Assembly: GCF_025146565.1 (NCBI RefSeq)
Contig: NZ_CP102258.1
Span: 992,001 to 1,056,000, forward strand
DNA: 64,000 nucleotides
Direction: 5' to 3'
DNA from: Bacteroides eggerthii
GTDB lineage: Bacteria; Bacteroidota; Bacteroidia; Bacteroidales; Bacteroidaceae
In this document: positions 41,758 to 50,753 of the stretch, one piece after another
How positions within the stretch are numbered: position 1 is the first letter of the stretch
Layout of the letters: each line of letters starts with the position of its first letter
The notes under the pieces: model-generated
What the model was told of the DNA's origin: nothing
What the model saw: only the letters and a program-made list of their open reading frames with translations
Databases searched by the model: none
Translations under genes and position numbers: made by a program

Positions 41758-43015
41758 GATCATGAATATGCAGCAGAACAATATAAGCGAGAACAATTTT
41801 GAGCAATGCATAAAATGTACTGTTTGTACAGTGTATTGTCCGGTTATTCCGGTGAACCCCAAGTATCCCGGTCCGAAGCAAGCCGGTCCGGACGAGGAGC
41901 GCCTTCGCTTGAAAAGAGGTGAATATTTTGATGAGGCGCTGAAATATTGTTTGAATTGTAAACGTTGTGAAGTGGCTTGCCCGTCGAATGTGAAGATTGG
42001 AGACATCATTCAGCTGGCACGCATCAAATATAGCAAGAAAAAACCGGCATTGCGTGATATCATGTTGGCCAATACGGATTTCGTGGGCACTATGGCATCT
42101 GCTTTCGCTCCTGTGGTAAATGCCACATTGTCTTTGAAACCGGTGAAAATGGTGATGGATGGAGCGTTGAAGATAGATCATCGTCGTGTCTTTCCGAAAT
42201 ATTCTTCCCAGACATTCGAAAGTTGGTTCAAGAAGAATGTAATGGCTTTGCAAGAGAACTATAAGAAACATGTGACTTTCTTCCATGGCTGTTACATCAA
42301 TTATAATTTCCCCCAACTGGGTAAGGACATGGTGAGTGTGTTCAATGCGATAGGCTATGGAGTGCATTTGCTTGAAAAGGAGAAATGTTGCGGGGTGGCT
42401 TTGATTTCCAACGGCTTGATAAATCAAGCGCGTAAGCAGGCTGAGTCCAATCTCCGTTCCGTTCGTAAGTCTGTTCTGGAGGACAAGCGTCCTGTTATCG
42501 GAGCCTCGTCAACCTGTATTTTCACGATGCGCGATGAATATCCTCATTTACTTGGAATTGACAATGCAGATGTGCGCGACAGCATAGAGCTGGCCACCCG
42601 TTTTATTTTCCGTTTGCTTGAGGAAGGAAACGTAAAGTTGAAATTCCGGAATGATGTGAAGATGAAGATAGCCTATCATACGCCTTGCCATATGGAAAAA
42701 TTGGGTTGGGCATATTATTCCATTGCTTTATTGCGCAGTATTCCCAATGTGGATCTTACCGTACTGAACTCTCAGTGTTGCGGAATTGCGGGCACATATG
42801 GATTTAAAAAAGAAAACTACGAAACATCACAGGGAATAGGCGCTTCATTGTTTAACCAGATAGAAGAAGTGGCAGCGGATTTTGTGGCTACCGATTGTGA
42901 AACCTGCAAATGGCAGATTGAAATGTCTACTTCGGCAAAAGTAAAACACCCCATCTCGGTACTTGCGGAAGCTCTGGATTTAGAAGAAACCAGTAAATTG
43001 AATTGTAATAAATAA
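41750..43015 (+). CDS. glpC: Anaerobic glycerol-3-phosphate dehydrogenase subunit C
   Basis: 421 residues with two ferredoxin-type [4Fe-4S] motifs, C20-x2-C23-x2-C26-x3-C30-P and CLNCKRCEVACP. Two CCG domains follow (EKCCGVALIS and SQCCGIAGTYG), as in heterodisulfide-reductase-like subunits. GlpC anchors GlpAB and relays electrons to the quinone pool. The start is one of three closely spaced ATGs (41750, 41762, 41768), and the first overlaps glpB by 8 bp. Confidence 0.92.
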   Translation: MDEIMNMQQNNISENNFEQCIKCTVCTVYCPVIPVNPKYPGPKQAGPDEERLRLKRGEYFDEALKYCLNCKRCEVACPSNVKIGDIIQLARIKYSKKKPALRDIMLANTDFVGTMASAFAPVVNATLSLKPVKMVMDGALKIDHRRVFPKYSSQTFESWFKKNVMALQENYKKHVTFFHGCYINYNFPQLGKDMVSVFNAIGYGVHLLEKEKCCGVALISNGLINQARKQAESNLRSVRKSVLEDKRPVIGASSTCIFTMRDEYPHLLGIDNADVRDSIELATRFIFRLLEEGNVKLKFRNDVKMKIAYHTPCHMEKLGWAYYSIALLRSIPNVDLTVLNSQCCGIAGTYGFKKENYETSQGIGASLFNQIEEVAADFVATDCETCKWQIEMSTSAKVKHPISVLAEALDLEETSKLNCNK

Positions 43016-43038
43016 TATTATCATTAAATCTTTGTACT

Positions 43039-44436
43039 ATGTGGAATTTTTTGGCACCACCTGCTTACAAGCAGGAGTTACCGGCAGAGAAGATTGACTC
43101 TGTATATAAGAGTTATCGCTGGCAGGTCTTCTTAGGCATTTTTATTGGTTACGCAGGTTTTTATATTGTGCGTAAGAACTTTTCAATGGCTATCCCGGAA
43201 CTTGGCCAGTTTGGTTTTGAAAAAGGAGAATTGAGCATCGTGCTTTCTATGAATGCGGTTGCTTATGCTTTGTCCAAGTTTTTAATGGGAAGCGTGTCCG
43301 ATCGTAGCAATGCGCGTGTATTCCTACCATTAGGATTGGTTTTGGCGGCTGTTTCCATGATGTTTATGATTGTACCGGTACAATTCTTCGGTCCGGAACA
43401 AAAATCATTGGCTATCATTGTAATGGCTGTCCTGAATTTTTTGGTAGGTTGGTTCAACGGTATGGGATGGCCTCCTTGCGGACGGGTCATGACACACTGG
43501 TTTTCAGTGACCGAACGGGGAACAATGATGTCCATTTGGAACTGCGCCCATAACGTGGGCGGTGCGTTGGTAGGCCCAATGGCTGTTTATGGCGCACTGT
43601 GGTTTGGCTCTTGGTTCTATGGGGTTGATTCATCCCGTTACTTTCTCATCGGTACGTATGTTTTCCCGGCAGCGGTAGCTATCCTCGTGGCGTTAGTGGC
43701 ATATTGCCTGATACGTGATACTCCTCAATCCTGCGGACTTCCTTCCATTGAGAAATACCGCAATGATTATCCTAAGAATTATAGCGAAAAACAGGAAGAA
43801 GTGCTGACGGCTAAAGAAATCTTCTTTAAGCATGTGTTCAACAACAAAATGCTTTGGTACATTGCTATCGCCAATGCCTTTGTCTATATGGTGCGTTACG
43901 GTTGCTTGGACTGGGCTCCGACGTTCCTGAAAGAGGCCCAGGGCTATGATATCAAGCAAGCGGGGTGGGCATATTTTGCCTATGAGTTTGCGGCAATACC
44001 CGGAACACTGGTTTGCGGTTGGCTGAGTGATAAGGTATTTAAGGGTGGGCGTGCTATGACTACTATCATCTTTATGGCTATTGTAGCGGTATTTATCTTC
44101 CTCTATTGGCAGTGTTCCGACAACTATATGATTGTGACTTTGTCTCTGATTGCTATCGGTTTCTTTATCTATGGGCCGGTAATGTTGATTGGAGTTCAGG
44201 CGCTTGATCTTGCTCCTAAGAATGCTGCCGGTACGGCTGCCGGACTTACCGGGTTCTTCGGCTACTTCTTCGGAACGGCTATTCTGGCCAATGTAGTCCT
44301 CGGTTATGTAGCTGAAATGGCCGGTTGGGACTGGACTTTCATCTTGCTGCTCATCGCTTGTGCTTTGTCCATCCTATTGATGTCTTTCACTTATAAAGAC
44401 GAAAAAGCATTACTTGCGGAAAGAAATAAGAAATAA
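43039..44436 (+). CDS. glpT: Glycerol-3-phosphate:phosphate antiporter
   Basis: 465 residues, 12 membrane segments. The residues important in E. coli GlpT are at nearly the same numbers: R45 (FYIVRKNFSMAIP), K80 (ALSKF), H171 (WNCAHNVGGA) and R286 (YMVRYGCLDWAPTF). It brings sn-glycerol 3-phosphate into the cytosol for GlpABC, encoded just upstream (24 bp gap). It is a paralog of the transporter at 9427-10707. Confidence 0.94.
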   Translation: MWNFLAPPAYKQELPAEKIDSVYKSYRWQVFLGIFIGYAGFYIVRKNFSMAIPELGQFGFEKGELSIVLSMNAVAYALSKFLMGSVSDRSNARVFLPLGLVLAAVSMMFMIVPVQFFGPEQKSLAIIVMAVLNFLVGWFNGMGWPPCGRVMTHWFSVTERGTMMSIWNCAHNVGGALVGPMAVYGALWFGSWFYGVDSSRYFLIGTYVFPAAVAILVALVAYCLIRDTPQSCGLPSIEKYRNDYPKNYSEKQEEVLTAKEIFFKHVFNNKMLWYIAIANAFVYMVRYGCLDWAPTFLKEAQGYDIKQAGWAYFAYEFAAIPGTLVCGWLSDKVFKGGRAMTTIIFMAIVAVFIFLYWQCSDNYMIVTLSLIAIGFFIYGPVMLIGVQALDLAPKNAAGTAAGLTGFFGYFFGTAILANVVLGYVAEMAGWDWTFILLLIACALSILLMSFTYKDEKALLAERNKK

Positions 44437-44493
44437 TCTTTTTAAGATAATATAGAATGATTTTAAACCAGTATTTACCTTAAAAATTAAACT

Positions 44494-45906
44494 ATGTTGA
44501 AGAATCCAATCAGATTGAGCGCAACCTTATTAGGTATGGCTTTAGTAGCTTTCACTTCCTGTGAAGACCAAGATTTTACAGATGTGAATAATGATGCAAC
44601 ACGTGTTGAAGTAAACACAATCTCAGCCGAAATGGCAAAAGTACGCGACTATGTACCCGATTACGCTGTAATGGCTCATCGCGGTTCAACATTCTGGGCG
44701 CCGGAAGAAACGGAATCAGCATGGCGCTGGGCACGCGAAATGGGTGCGGATTATCTTGAATCCGATCTTCAGTGCACGAAGGACGGTGTGATCCTTGCGA
44801 ACCATGATGACAATTTGAAACGTACCACTAACATTGAGAATGTGTATAGCGAACTTGTTCCGGCAACGCGTAAAGCCTTTTACATGCGTCATGGAATGAG
44901 CGAGGAAGAGGCAGAAAAATTGGTTGCCGCTGATAAGGCAAGTTTCCGTCCCTATTATGCGATGTCTTATATGTACGAAGAATTACTGGCTCTGGATGCC
45001 GGCAGTTGGTTCAATGAGACAAGTATTGAGCAAGCCCGCAAGTCATTTGCCGAAAAACATCAATATGTTTCCGCCCTTGAAGACCAGATTCGTTACGCCG
45101 AAGGCAAAATGCTGAAACGCGGTTCTGATGGTGAACGCATATACACTGTCACCGGCACTTGGGATCCGGACAAACCCCGGGATTGCTTGACATATAAATT
45201 TGAATATGTGGATGATCCGCAGGATACAGGTAACCGTCCGGGTATTTATATCGAGTTTAAGGAGTCCTGGCTGAATCCTTCGGACTTTGAAAAGCGTGTT
45301 TACAATAAATTGGACGAACTTGGTTGGAACATTATTACGAAACCTTGTGATGGAGAACCTTTCTATAAGAACAATAAAGTAAATGTAGGCAATACCAATG
45401 GTAAGGTGATTCTTCAGACATTCTCTCTTGAAAGTCTTCGCCGCACAGCAGACGAATTCCAGGGTAAAATACCTATGTGTTTCTTGTTGTGGGAAGGTAA
45501 CGGCGCCACCGACTTGAAGTATGACACGCCTCAGGGATATGCCTCTTTCATCAATCTTGGTTTGGAATATAAGGCTCACATTATCGGCCCTTGCATTGCG
45601 GGAGCTCCTAATAACTATCCGGAGATGAACGCCCCATGGCAGGCCTATCTGATCAAGAAATCCGGCATGTTGAATCATCCGTACTCATTCGACTCTTATG
45701 CGCAAATGGGTAAGTATTTCGGACAATACAACTGGGGAAATACTGTACAATATGACGATGTTCTGCATGGTATCTATGGTGACGGTCTGTTCACTAACCG
45801 TTCGGAAATGAGTCTGAAATATTTAATTGACAATGGTCTGCGCAAAGCGCCTGCTCCTCAAACGGTTCCGGATGCAGTTGAGACACTTGAAAGACTTGGT
45901 TATTAA
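44494..45906 (+). CDS. Lipoprotein glycerophosphodiester phosphodiesterase
   Basis: 470 residues with lipobox FTSC (cysteine 23). GDPD residues are visible: MAHRGSTFWAPEETESAWRW, the metal pair in LESDLQCTKDGV, and NHDDNLKRTT. It is longer than GlpQ because of an insert after the first catalytic segment (about residues 125-230). It should release glycerol 3-phosphate from glycerophosphodiesters outside the inner membrane, feeding GlpT. It differs from the soluble secreted GDPD at 7082-7987, which is only 301 residues. Confidence 0.9.
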   Translation: MLKNPIRLSATLLGMALVAFTSCEDQDFTDVNNDATRVEVNTISAEMAKVRDYVPDYAVMAHRGSTFWAPEETESAWRWAREMGADYLESDLQCTKDGVILANHDDNLKRTTNIENVYSELVPATRKAFYMRHGMSEEEAEKLVAADKASFRPYYAMSYMYEELLALDAGSWFNETSIEQARKSFAEKHQYVSALEDQIRYAEGKMLKRGSDGERIYTVTGTWDPDKPRDCLTYKFEYVDDPQDTGNRPGIYIEFKESWLNPSDFEKRVYNKLDELGWNIITKPCDGEPFYKNNKVNVGNTNGKVILQTFSLESLRRTADEFQGKIPMCFLLWEGNGATDLKYDTPQGYASFINLGLEYKAHIIGPCIAGAPNNYPEMNAPWQAYLIKKSGMLNHPYSFDSYAQMGKYFGQYNWGNTVQYDDVLHGIYGDGLFTNRSEMSLKYLIDNGLRKAPAPQTVPDAVETLERLGY

Positions 45907-45939
45907 TTAATTTATTAACACTAATACAGATTATATTAT

Positions 45940-47283
45940 ATGAAAAAATATATTTTAATGCCGGTATTGGCTGCATTGTCACTGTCAGGATCGGTAATCC
46001 AAGCTCAGGACTTTGATAATAATCCGGTTGTTAATGTTAGCAACAGTAAGGAAAACTTGAACTTTACGATTGGTGCTCGTTTCATGATGGACGGTGCATA
46101 CTATCATTCGGACTTCACTCCGGTAAAATCGGGAGCAGCCATTACTGATGCGCGTATCCGTACTTCAATGAGTTATGAAGACTGGTACTTCTATGCAGAT
46201 TTTGACTTCTCCAAAGGTAAATTCTCACAGAAGAATATTTTCCTGCAATACTCGCTGGAAGGTGCAAAAGGTACTCACCGCTTTAAAGCCGGTTATTACA
46301 ACAATCCGGTTTCAATGGCAAATAATACCAGCCGCGGAAGCCTGCACTTTATCTCCCGTTCGGCCGCAGCCAATGCTTTTTCGCCTTCTCGTGAGTTGGG
46401 TCTGAGCTATATTTTCTATAATGACCATTTCTTTGCAAATCAGGGTGTATTTGCCGAAAACAAATACAACGATCAGCCGTCAGGCTATCAGGGCATGTCA
46501 TTGGGTGGCCGTTGGGTATGGCGTCCTATCAATAATGATGACAGGACATTCCACTTAGGAGCTGCTTTCCGTTATGCTAATATTGCTACCGGCACAGTAG
46601 AGAACAATGTCCTGAAAACCGAACTGGATATGGGATCTTCATTGGAAACTTACGTAGACGCTACTCAGGATTTCTTATCGGCCAAGTTGCCATGGGCAAA
46701 AAATGTGTATGATGTGGGTGCTGAGTTCTTGTATAAGACAGATGACTTTTTTGCCCGCGGCGAATACATGTACAAACATGTGACGAAAAAACGTGATGAC
46801 CAGGCTTTGTTCGAAGCTAATCTGGGGTCTATTGACTCTTGGGGCTCGCTTGAGTCATGGCAGAAAGGTAATCCGCTTGGTGACAATTCTTTCCATGGGG
46901 CTTATATTGAAGCCGGTTATAAGATCTTCGGCGATCCGTATCAATACAGCAATTCCGATGCTTTGTTGAAGGGGTTGAACGGTAGAGCGCTTGAGGTGGT
47001 GGCTCGTTATAGTTATACAGGCTTGAACGATCTCGTTGAGGGTGAGAAATATGTTCCCGGCCGCGATCAATATTATCCTAACGGTGTATTGGCAGACTAT
47101 CCCGCCACTTCATTGAGCATTGGCGGCGGTAATATGCACTCGGCAACTTTAGGCGTAAACTACTCTTTCAACAAGTTCGCCCAAGTAATGTTGAGCTATA
47201 CTTACAATCGTCTTGATCGCGATAAGTTCCAGTACGATAAGAACTTCCATGTGCTTCAGGCACGTCTGATGTTCCAATTCTAA
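45940..47283 (+). CDS. OprP/OprO-like outer membrane porin
   Basis: 447 residues with a signal peptide (cleavage near VIQAQD). The barrel strands alternate polar and hydrophobic residues and end in FQF; the opening NLNFTIGARFMMDGAYY and FADFDFSKGKFSQKNIFLQY-like stretch resembles phosphate-selective porins O/P. In this operon it is likely to admit glycerophosphodiesters or glycerol phosphate through the outer membrane. It is the last gene of the glp operon before a terminator. Confidence 0.85.
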   Translation: MKKYILMPVLAALSLSGSVIQAQDFDNNPVVNVSNSKENLNFTIGARFMMDGAYYHSDFTPVKSGAAITDARIRTSMSYEDWYFYADFDFSKGKFSQKNIFLQYSLEGAKGTHRFKAGYYNNPVSMANNTSRGSLHFISRSAAANAFSPSRELGLSYIFYNDHFFANQGVFAENKYNDQPSGYQGMSLGGRWVWRPINNDDRTFHLGAAFRYANIATGTVENNVLKTELDMGSSLETYVDATQDFLSAKLPWAKNVYDVGAEFLYKTDDFFARGEYMYKHVTKKRDDQALFEANLGSIDSWGSLESWQKGNPLGDNSFHGAYIEAGYKIFGDPYQYSNSDALLKGLNGRALEVVARYSYTGLNDLVEGEKYVPGRDQYYPNGVLADYPATSLSIGGGNMHSATLGVNYSFNKFAQVMLSYTYNRLDRDKFQYDKNFHVLQARLMFQF

Positions 47284-47341
47284 TTGTGTGCATTTGTTTA
47301 TAATAATGGTTAGTGAGCCTCTGCAGCAGAGGTAACAAAAG

Positions 47342-47377
47342 AAAAGGGGATACTGCCACAGTGGTATCCTCTTTTTG
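47342..47377 (+). terminator. Terminator of the glp operon
   Basis: AAAAGGGGATAC pairs with GTATCCTCTTTT across a 10-nt loop and is followed by TGTTG. It lies 58 bp after the porin stop. Confidence 0.82.
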
Positions 47378-47483
47378 TTGTATAGTGGAGGCAGCACAGA
47401 TATTTCCCGAGATATTTGGTACTAAAAACGAAAAAGTCATAACTTTGATTGCATTTTCAATTCTGATTAAAAAGAGTAAACTT

Positions 47484-47870
47484 ATGAAAGCATTTCTTGC
47501 AGGCATTTGTCTGTTTTTTGCCACCCTCGTTTCTTGCCAGCAGAAGGGAGAAGGTTTTACATCTGTTTCGGCAGATGAGTTTGCGACATTGATTGCTGAT
47601 CCCGAAATTCAGCGATTGGATGTGCGTACGGTTGCCGAGTATTCGGAAGAGCACATCCCCGGCAGTATCAATATCAATGTGCTGGATGAGCAGTTTGCTG
47701 TTGTGGCGGATTCCACACTCCGGAAAGACGCACCGGTAGCTCTTTATTGCCGTAGCGGAAAACGCAGCAAGAAGGCTGCGGCTATCCTGAGCAAAAAGGG
47801 ATATACGGTTTATGAACTCGATAAGGGGTTCACCGGCTGGAAACAAGCAGGGAAGGAAACAGAGAAATAG
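47484..47870 (+). CDS. Rhodanese-like lipoprotein
   Basis: Start set at 47484, where a lipoprotein signal begins (MKAFLAGICLFFATLVSCQQ). The 128-residue product is one rhodanese domain with LDVRTVAEYSEEHIPGSINI and the active-site loop LYCRSGKRS, including the catalytic cysteine. It probably acts as a sulfurtransferase in the periplasm. It follows the glp operon but after a terminator; E. coli also has a rhodanese (GlpE) in its glp regulon, a parallel that may be coincidence. Confidence 0.88.
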   Translation: MKAFLAGICLFFATLVSCQQKGEGFTSVSADEFATLIADPEIQRLDVRTVAEYSEEHIPGSININVLDEQFAVVADSTLRKDAPVALYCRSGKRSKKAAAILSKKGYTVYELDKGFTGWKQAGKETEK

Positions 47871-48150
47871 GCTGTTCCTTGTTTTGATACTCTCGATACC
47901 GGATGCTTAGCCGTTATGGGTATCGATTGAAGCGTTGTTTTTTCTTTGGACAATATTATAATCCGGCAGGACAAAAACAATATCAAAAAATACTTATTAC
48001 CAATATTGATGGACGATATTAATGGCTCTTTGTTTTATAACTGACTACATTTGTTCACCCAAATAATTCTAAATGAAAACAAAGAATTACATTAAATTGT
48101 GTACCATGAAAATAAGTATTAATTGTATATTAATTAAATGCCCTGATAAA

Positions 48151-50631
48151 ATGAAGATTATATTTGCTGTAATTGGGATATTATGCATGGGACTGATGTC
48201 TGTGCATGCCAATAACCCGTTGAGACAATCGCCTTATCCGCAAAAGGATAATATCATATATTTGAACCCGGCTCCTTTATTGGTGCCGTTGAGCATGAAG
48301 CAGTCGGATTATTTGCAGTTTAACCTCTCGCAAGATAAGAACTTCAAAGGAAGCAACGATATTCTCTCCAAACCTGTACCCTGGTGCATGTTCAATGCCC
48401 ATAAGGTACTGAATACAGGTGTGTGGTACTGGCGTTTCCGTTCGGTCAGCAAGGCCGGTGAAGAAATGCCTTGGAGTGAGACGTATAGTTTTACAGTAGA
48501 AGAGACTACTCCGCAGTTTGCAACACCTCCGTTTGAGGTACTTTTGAAGAACCTTCCTAAGGACTATCCGCGTATTTATTGCTTTTTGAACGGGCACTTG
48601 GCGGATGCCCGGAAGAAGGTGCGTACTCATCCGGAGTTTGAAGTGATGGTTGATGATGCACGTACTGCGCTTGCTATGGATTTCAGTACCGATACGCAGC
48701 CTTATAAACATGTCTTTGCCATGTCTGAGAATTTTGATAAGCTGAATACTGCCTATCAAATGTTGCAGTATGACGTTTATGCAGATAAGATGATGGCGAA
48801 TGTACGTTGCCTTCTTAAGCAAGAACCGGCTAAGGACTTTATCGACAATGATTTCAAGGCAGGAGAGCTGGTCTATCTGCTGGCAGCTACTTATGAGAAT
48901 TTTTATGAGCGCTTTACGGAGCAAGAGCATAAGCAGATAGAAAAGATTATAATGGGGGTTCTTGGCTTTTATTATAACGGCCGGCTCTTAGGGCGTGAGG
49001 AGAATATGTTTTTCGATGAACATATCTGGCAGTTTGAAATACGCCGTTTCCTGCAAGTTTCATTGGTGCTGTATGACAAATATCCTGCTGCAAAAGAATA
49101 TTTGGAGTATTACTATGAACTTTGGAATACGCGAGGACCGGGCACAGGTTTTAATCGTGACGGCGCATGGCACAATGGAGCCAACTATTTCAGCGCAAAT
49201 GCAGTCAGCTTGTGCTATCTTCCCACTTTGTTCGGTTATCTCACAGGGACTGACTTTCTGCAGCATCCTTGGTATAAGAATGGGGGAATAGGGGTGGCAT
49301 ATACTTGGCTGCCCGGCTCTTTGAGTGCAGGTTTTGGCGACGGACATGAAAAAAGAAATGGTAAACCTTTACGCATCCGGAGCGCTTTTGCCGATTTCCT
49401 GGCCCGTACTACCGGTGACCCGTATGCAGCCTGGTATTCTGCTGTCAACAACCGCTATGATACCGAGTTTGAAACCCGTCTCTACCGTCTCGCATCCGCC
49501 AAGCAGCGCCCGGCCAATTGTGAACTTCCGGCGGATGCACCGAAAGCTGTATGGTTTAGGGACTGTGGCGAAATGATAGCCAACAGTAATTTGGGGGATT
49601 TGAAAAAGAATATCAGCCTGAGTTTTCGTTCCAGTCCTTTCGGTTCGGGCAATCATACCCATTCCAATCAGAATGCTTTCAATCTGCATTATGGTGGGGA
49701 AGCGGTTTTCCATGCAGTGGGGCATTATATGAACTTCTGTGATCCGCATAATCTGCTGTCCTATCGCAATACACGTGCCCATAACACCATGCTTATAAAC
49801 GGTATCGGTCAGCCTTTTACACCCGATGCCTATGGATACATTGTGCGTATGTTCAATGGGGATAACATCTCTTATGCTTTGGGGGACGCTTCAACAGCAT
49901 ATTGTGGCATCAGTAATATCCGTTTGTGGAAAAGAAGTTTTGAGAAGTATCATCTGACACAAACGCCCGAAAACGGTTTCGGTGAGACTCCTTTGAAGAA
50001 GTACCGTAGACACATTTTCCTGTTGCACCCCAATAAAGTCGTTATTTATGACGAACTGGAGGCAAATGAGAAAGTGCGTTGGGACTGGTTGCTGCATAGT
50101 CCTGTGAAATTTGATATAAATCCTGCCGCATCCATACTCACGACAGTGAACAAAGAGAAGGGGTTTAGTTCCGTTGTCCAATTGTTTTGTGAACAGGAAG
50201 CTGCTATCACCCAAACTGATAAATATGCTGCTCCTCCGAATCATGCTGATGCCCAGCGTGGTGAGGACTTTACCGATCCCTGGTCACTTACTGCAAGTTT
50301 CGGGCCGAGCAGGAATAATCGTATACTTACCATTATTCAGGTTGAAGCCGATGGCAGGCAGGCTGTGCAGATAATGAGAGAGGGCAATACTTTCCGATGC
50401 GGCGAATGGGTTATTGAAGCCGAATTGAATGCTAAACGTCCGGGCAGATTGTATATCCGTAACAGCCGGAACAATGCTGTGTTCAGCTATGGGGATAAGA
50501 AACCGGAAATAAACGGAGAACTCTATTCATGTAAAGAGAAAGATGCTTCTGTTTTGTTCGACTGTGTCAACGGGGAATGGACGGTTCAGGAAATGGGCGA
50601 CCAAAGAGTGCAAACGATGGGAAAGTGGTAA
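48151..50631 (+). CDS. Heparinase II/III-family polysaccharide lyase
   Basis: Start set at 48151 (MKIIFAVIGILCMGLMSVHA, a signal peptide); an upstream in-frame ATG at 48073 adds 26 residues with no clear role. The N-terminal half resembles DUF4962 (residues about 20-450, alpha-helical barrel). The C-terminal beta-sandwich carries GNHTHSNQNAFNLHYGG and RNTRAHNTMLINGIGQ, the heparinase II/III signature with the catalytic His and Tyr region. It should cleave an acidic polysaccharide by beta-elimination, substrate unknown. It stands alone, with no SusC/D, sulfatase or regulator beside it. Confidence 0.85.
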   Translation: MKIIFAVIGILCMGLMSVHANNPLRQSPYPQKDNIIYLNPAPLLVPLSMKQSDYLQFNLSQDKNFKGSNDILSKPVPWCMFNAHKVLNTGVWYWRFRSVSKAGEEMPWSETYSFTVEETTPQFATPPFEVLLKNLPKDYPRIYCFLNGHLADARKKVRTHPEFEVMVDDARTALAMDFSTDTQPYKHVFAMSENFDKLNTAYQMLQYDVYADKMMANVRCLLKQEPAKDFIDNDFKAGELVYLLAATYENFYERFTEQEHKQIEKIIMGVLGFYYNGRLLGREENMFFDEHIWQFEIRRFLQVSLVLYDKYPAAKEYLEYYYELWNTRGPGTGFNRDGAWHNGANYFSANAVSLCYLPTLFGYLTGTDFLQHPWYKNGGIGVAYTWLPGSLSAGFGDGHEKRNGKPLRIRSAFADFLARTTGDPYAAWYSAVNNRYDTEFETRLYRLASAKQRPANCELPADAPKAVWFRDCGEMIANSNLGDLKKNISLSFRSSPFGSGNHTHSNQNAFNLHYGGEAVFHAVGHYMNFCDPHNLLSYRNTRAHNTMLINGIGQPFTPDAYGYIVRMFNGDNISYALGDASTAYCGISNIRLWKRSFEKYHLTQTPENGFGETPLKKYRRHIFLLHPNKVVIYDELEANEKVRWDWLLHSPVKFDINPAASILTTVNKEKGFSSVVQLFCEQEAAITQTDKYAAPPNHADAQRGEDFTDPWSLTASFGPSRNNRILTIIQVEADGRQAVQIMREGNTFRCGEWVIEAELNAKRPGRLYIRNSRNNAVFSYGDKKPEINGELYSCKEKDASVLFDCVNGEWTVQEMGDQRVQTMGKW

Positions 50632-50650
50632 ATCTCTTGTGGCTTGTTAC

Positions 50651-50710
50651 TTCATGGGGTTGTATCAAAATGAAATTCAGTTGAATCTCATTTTGATACA
50701 ACCCCATGAA
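50651..50710. terminator. Bidirectional terminator with a perfect 23-bp stem
   Basis: The arms 50651-50673 and 50688-50710 are perfectly complementary (start TTCATGGGGTTGTATCAAAA) with a 14-nt loop. The hairpin lies between the convergent heparinase-like gene and argF'. Confidence 0.8.
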
Positions 50711-50753
50711 ATATAAGGCATAATAAGGTTTTATACCATATATGAGTGCGTCT

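Noticed and set aside
48151..50631. Heparinase-like gene as part of a polysaccharide utilisation locus
   Set aside because: No SusC/D, sulfatase, kinase or regulator lies beside it, and it is bounded by a strong terminator and unrelated genes.
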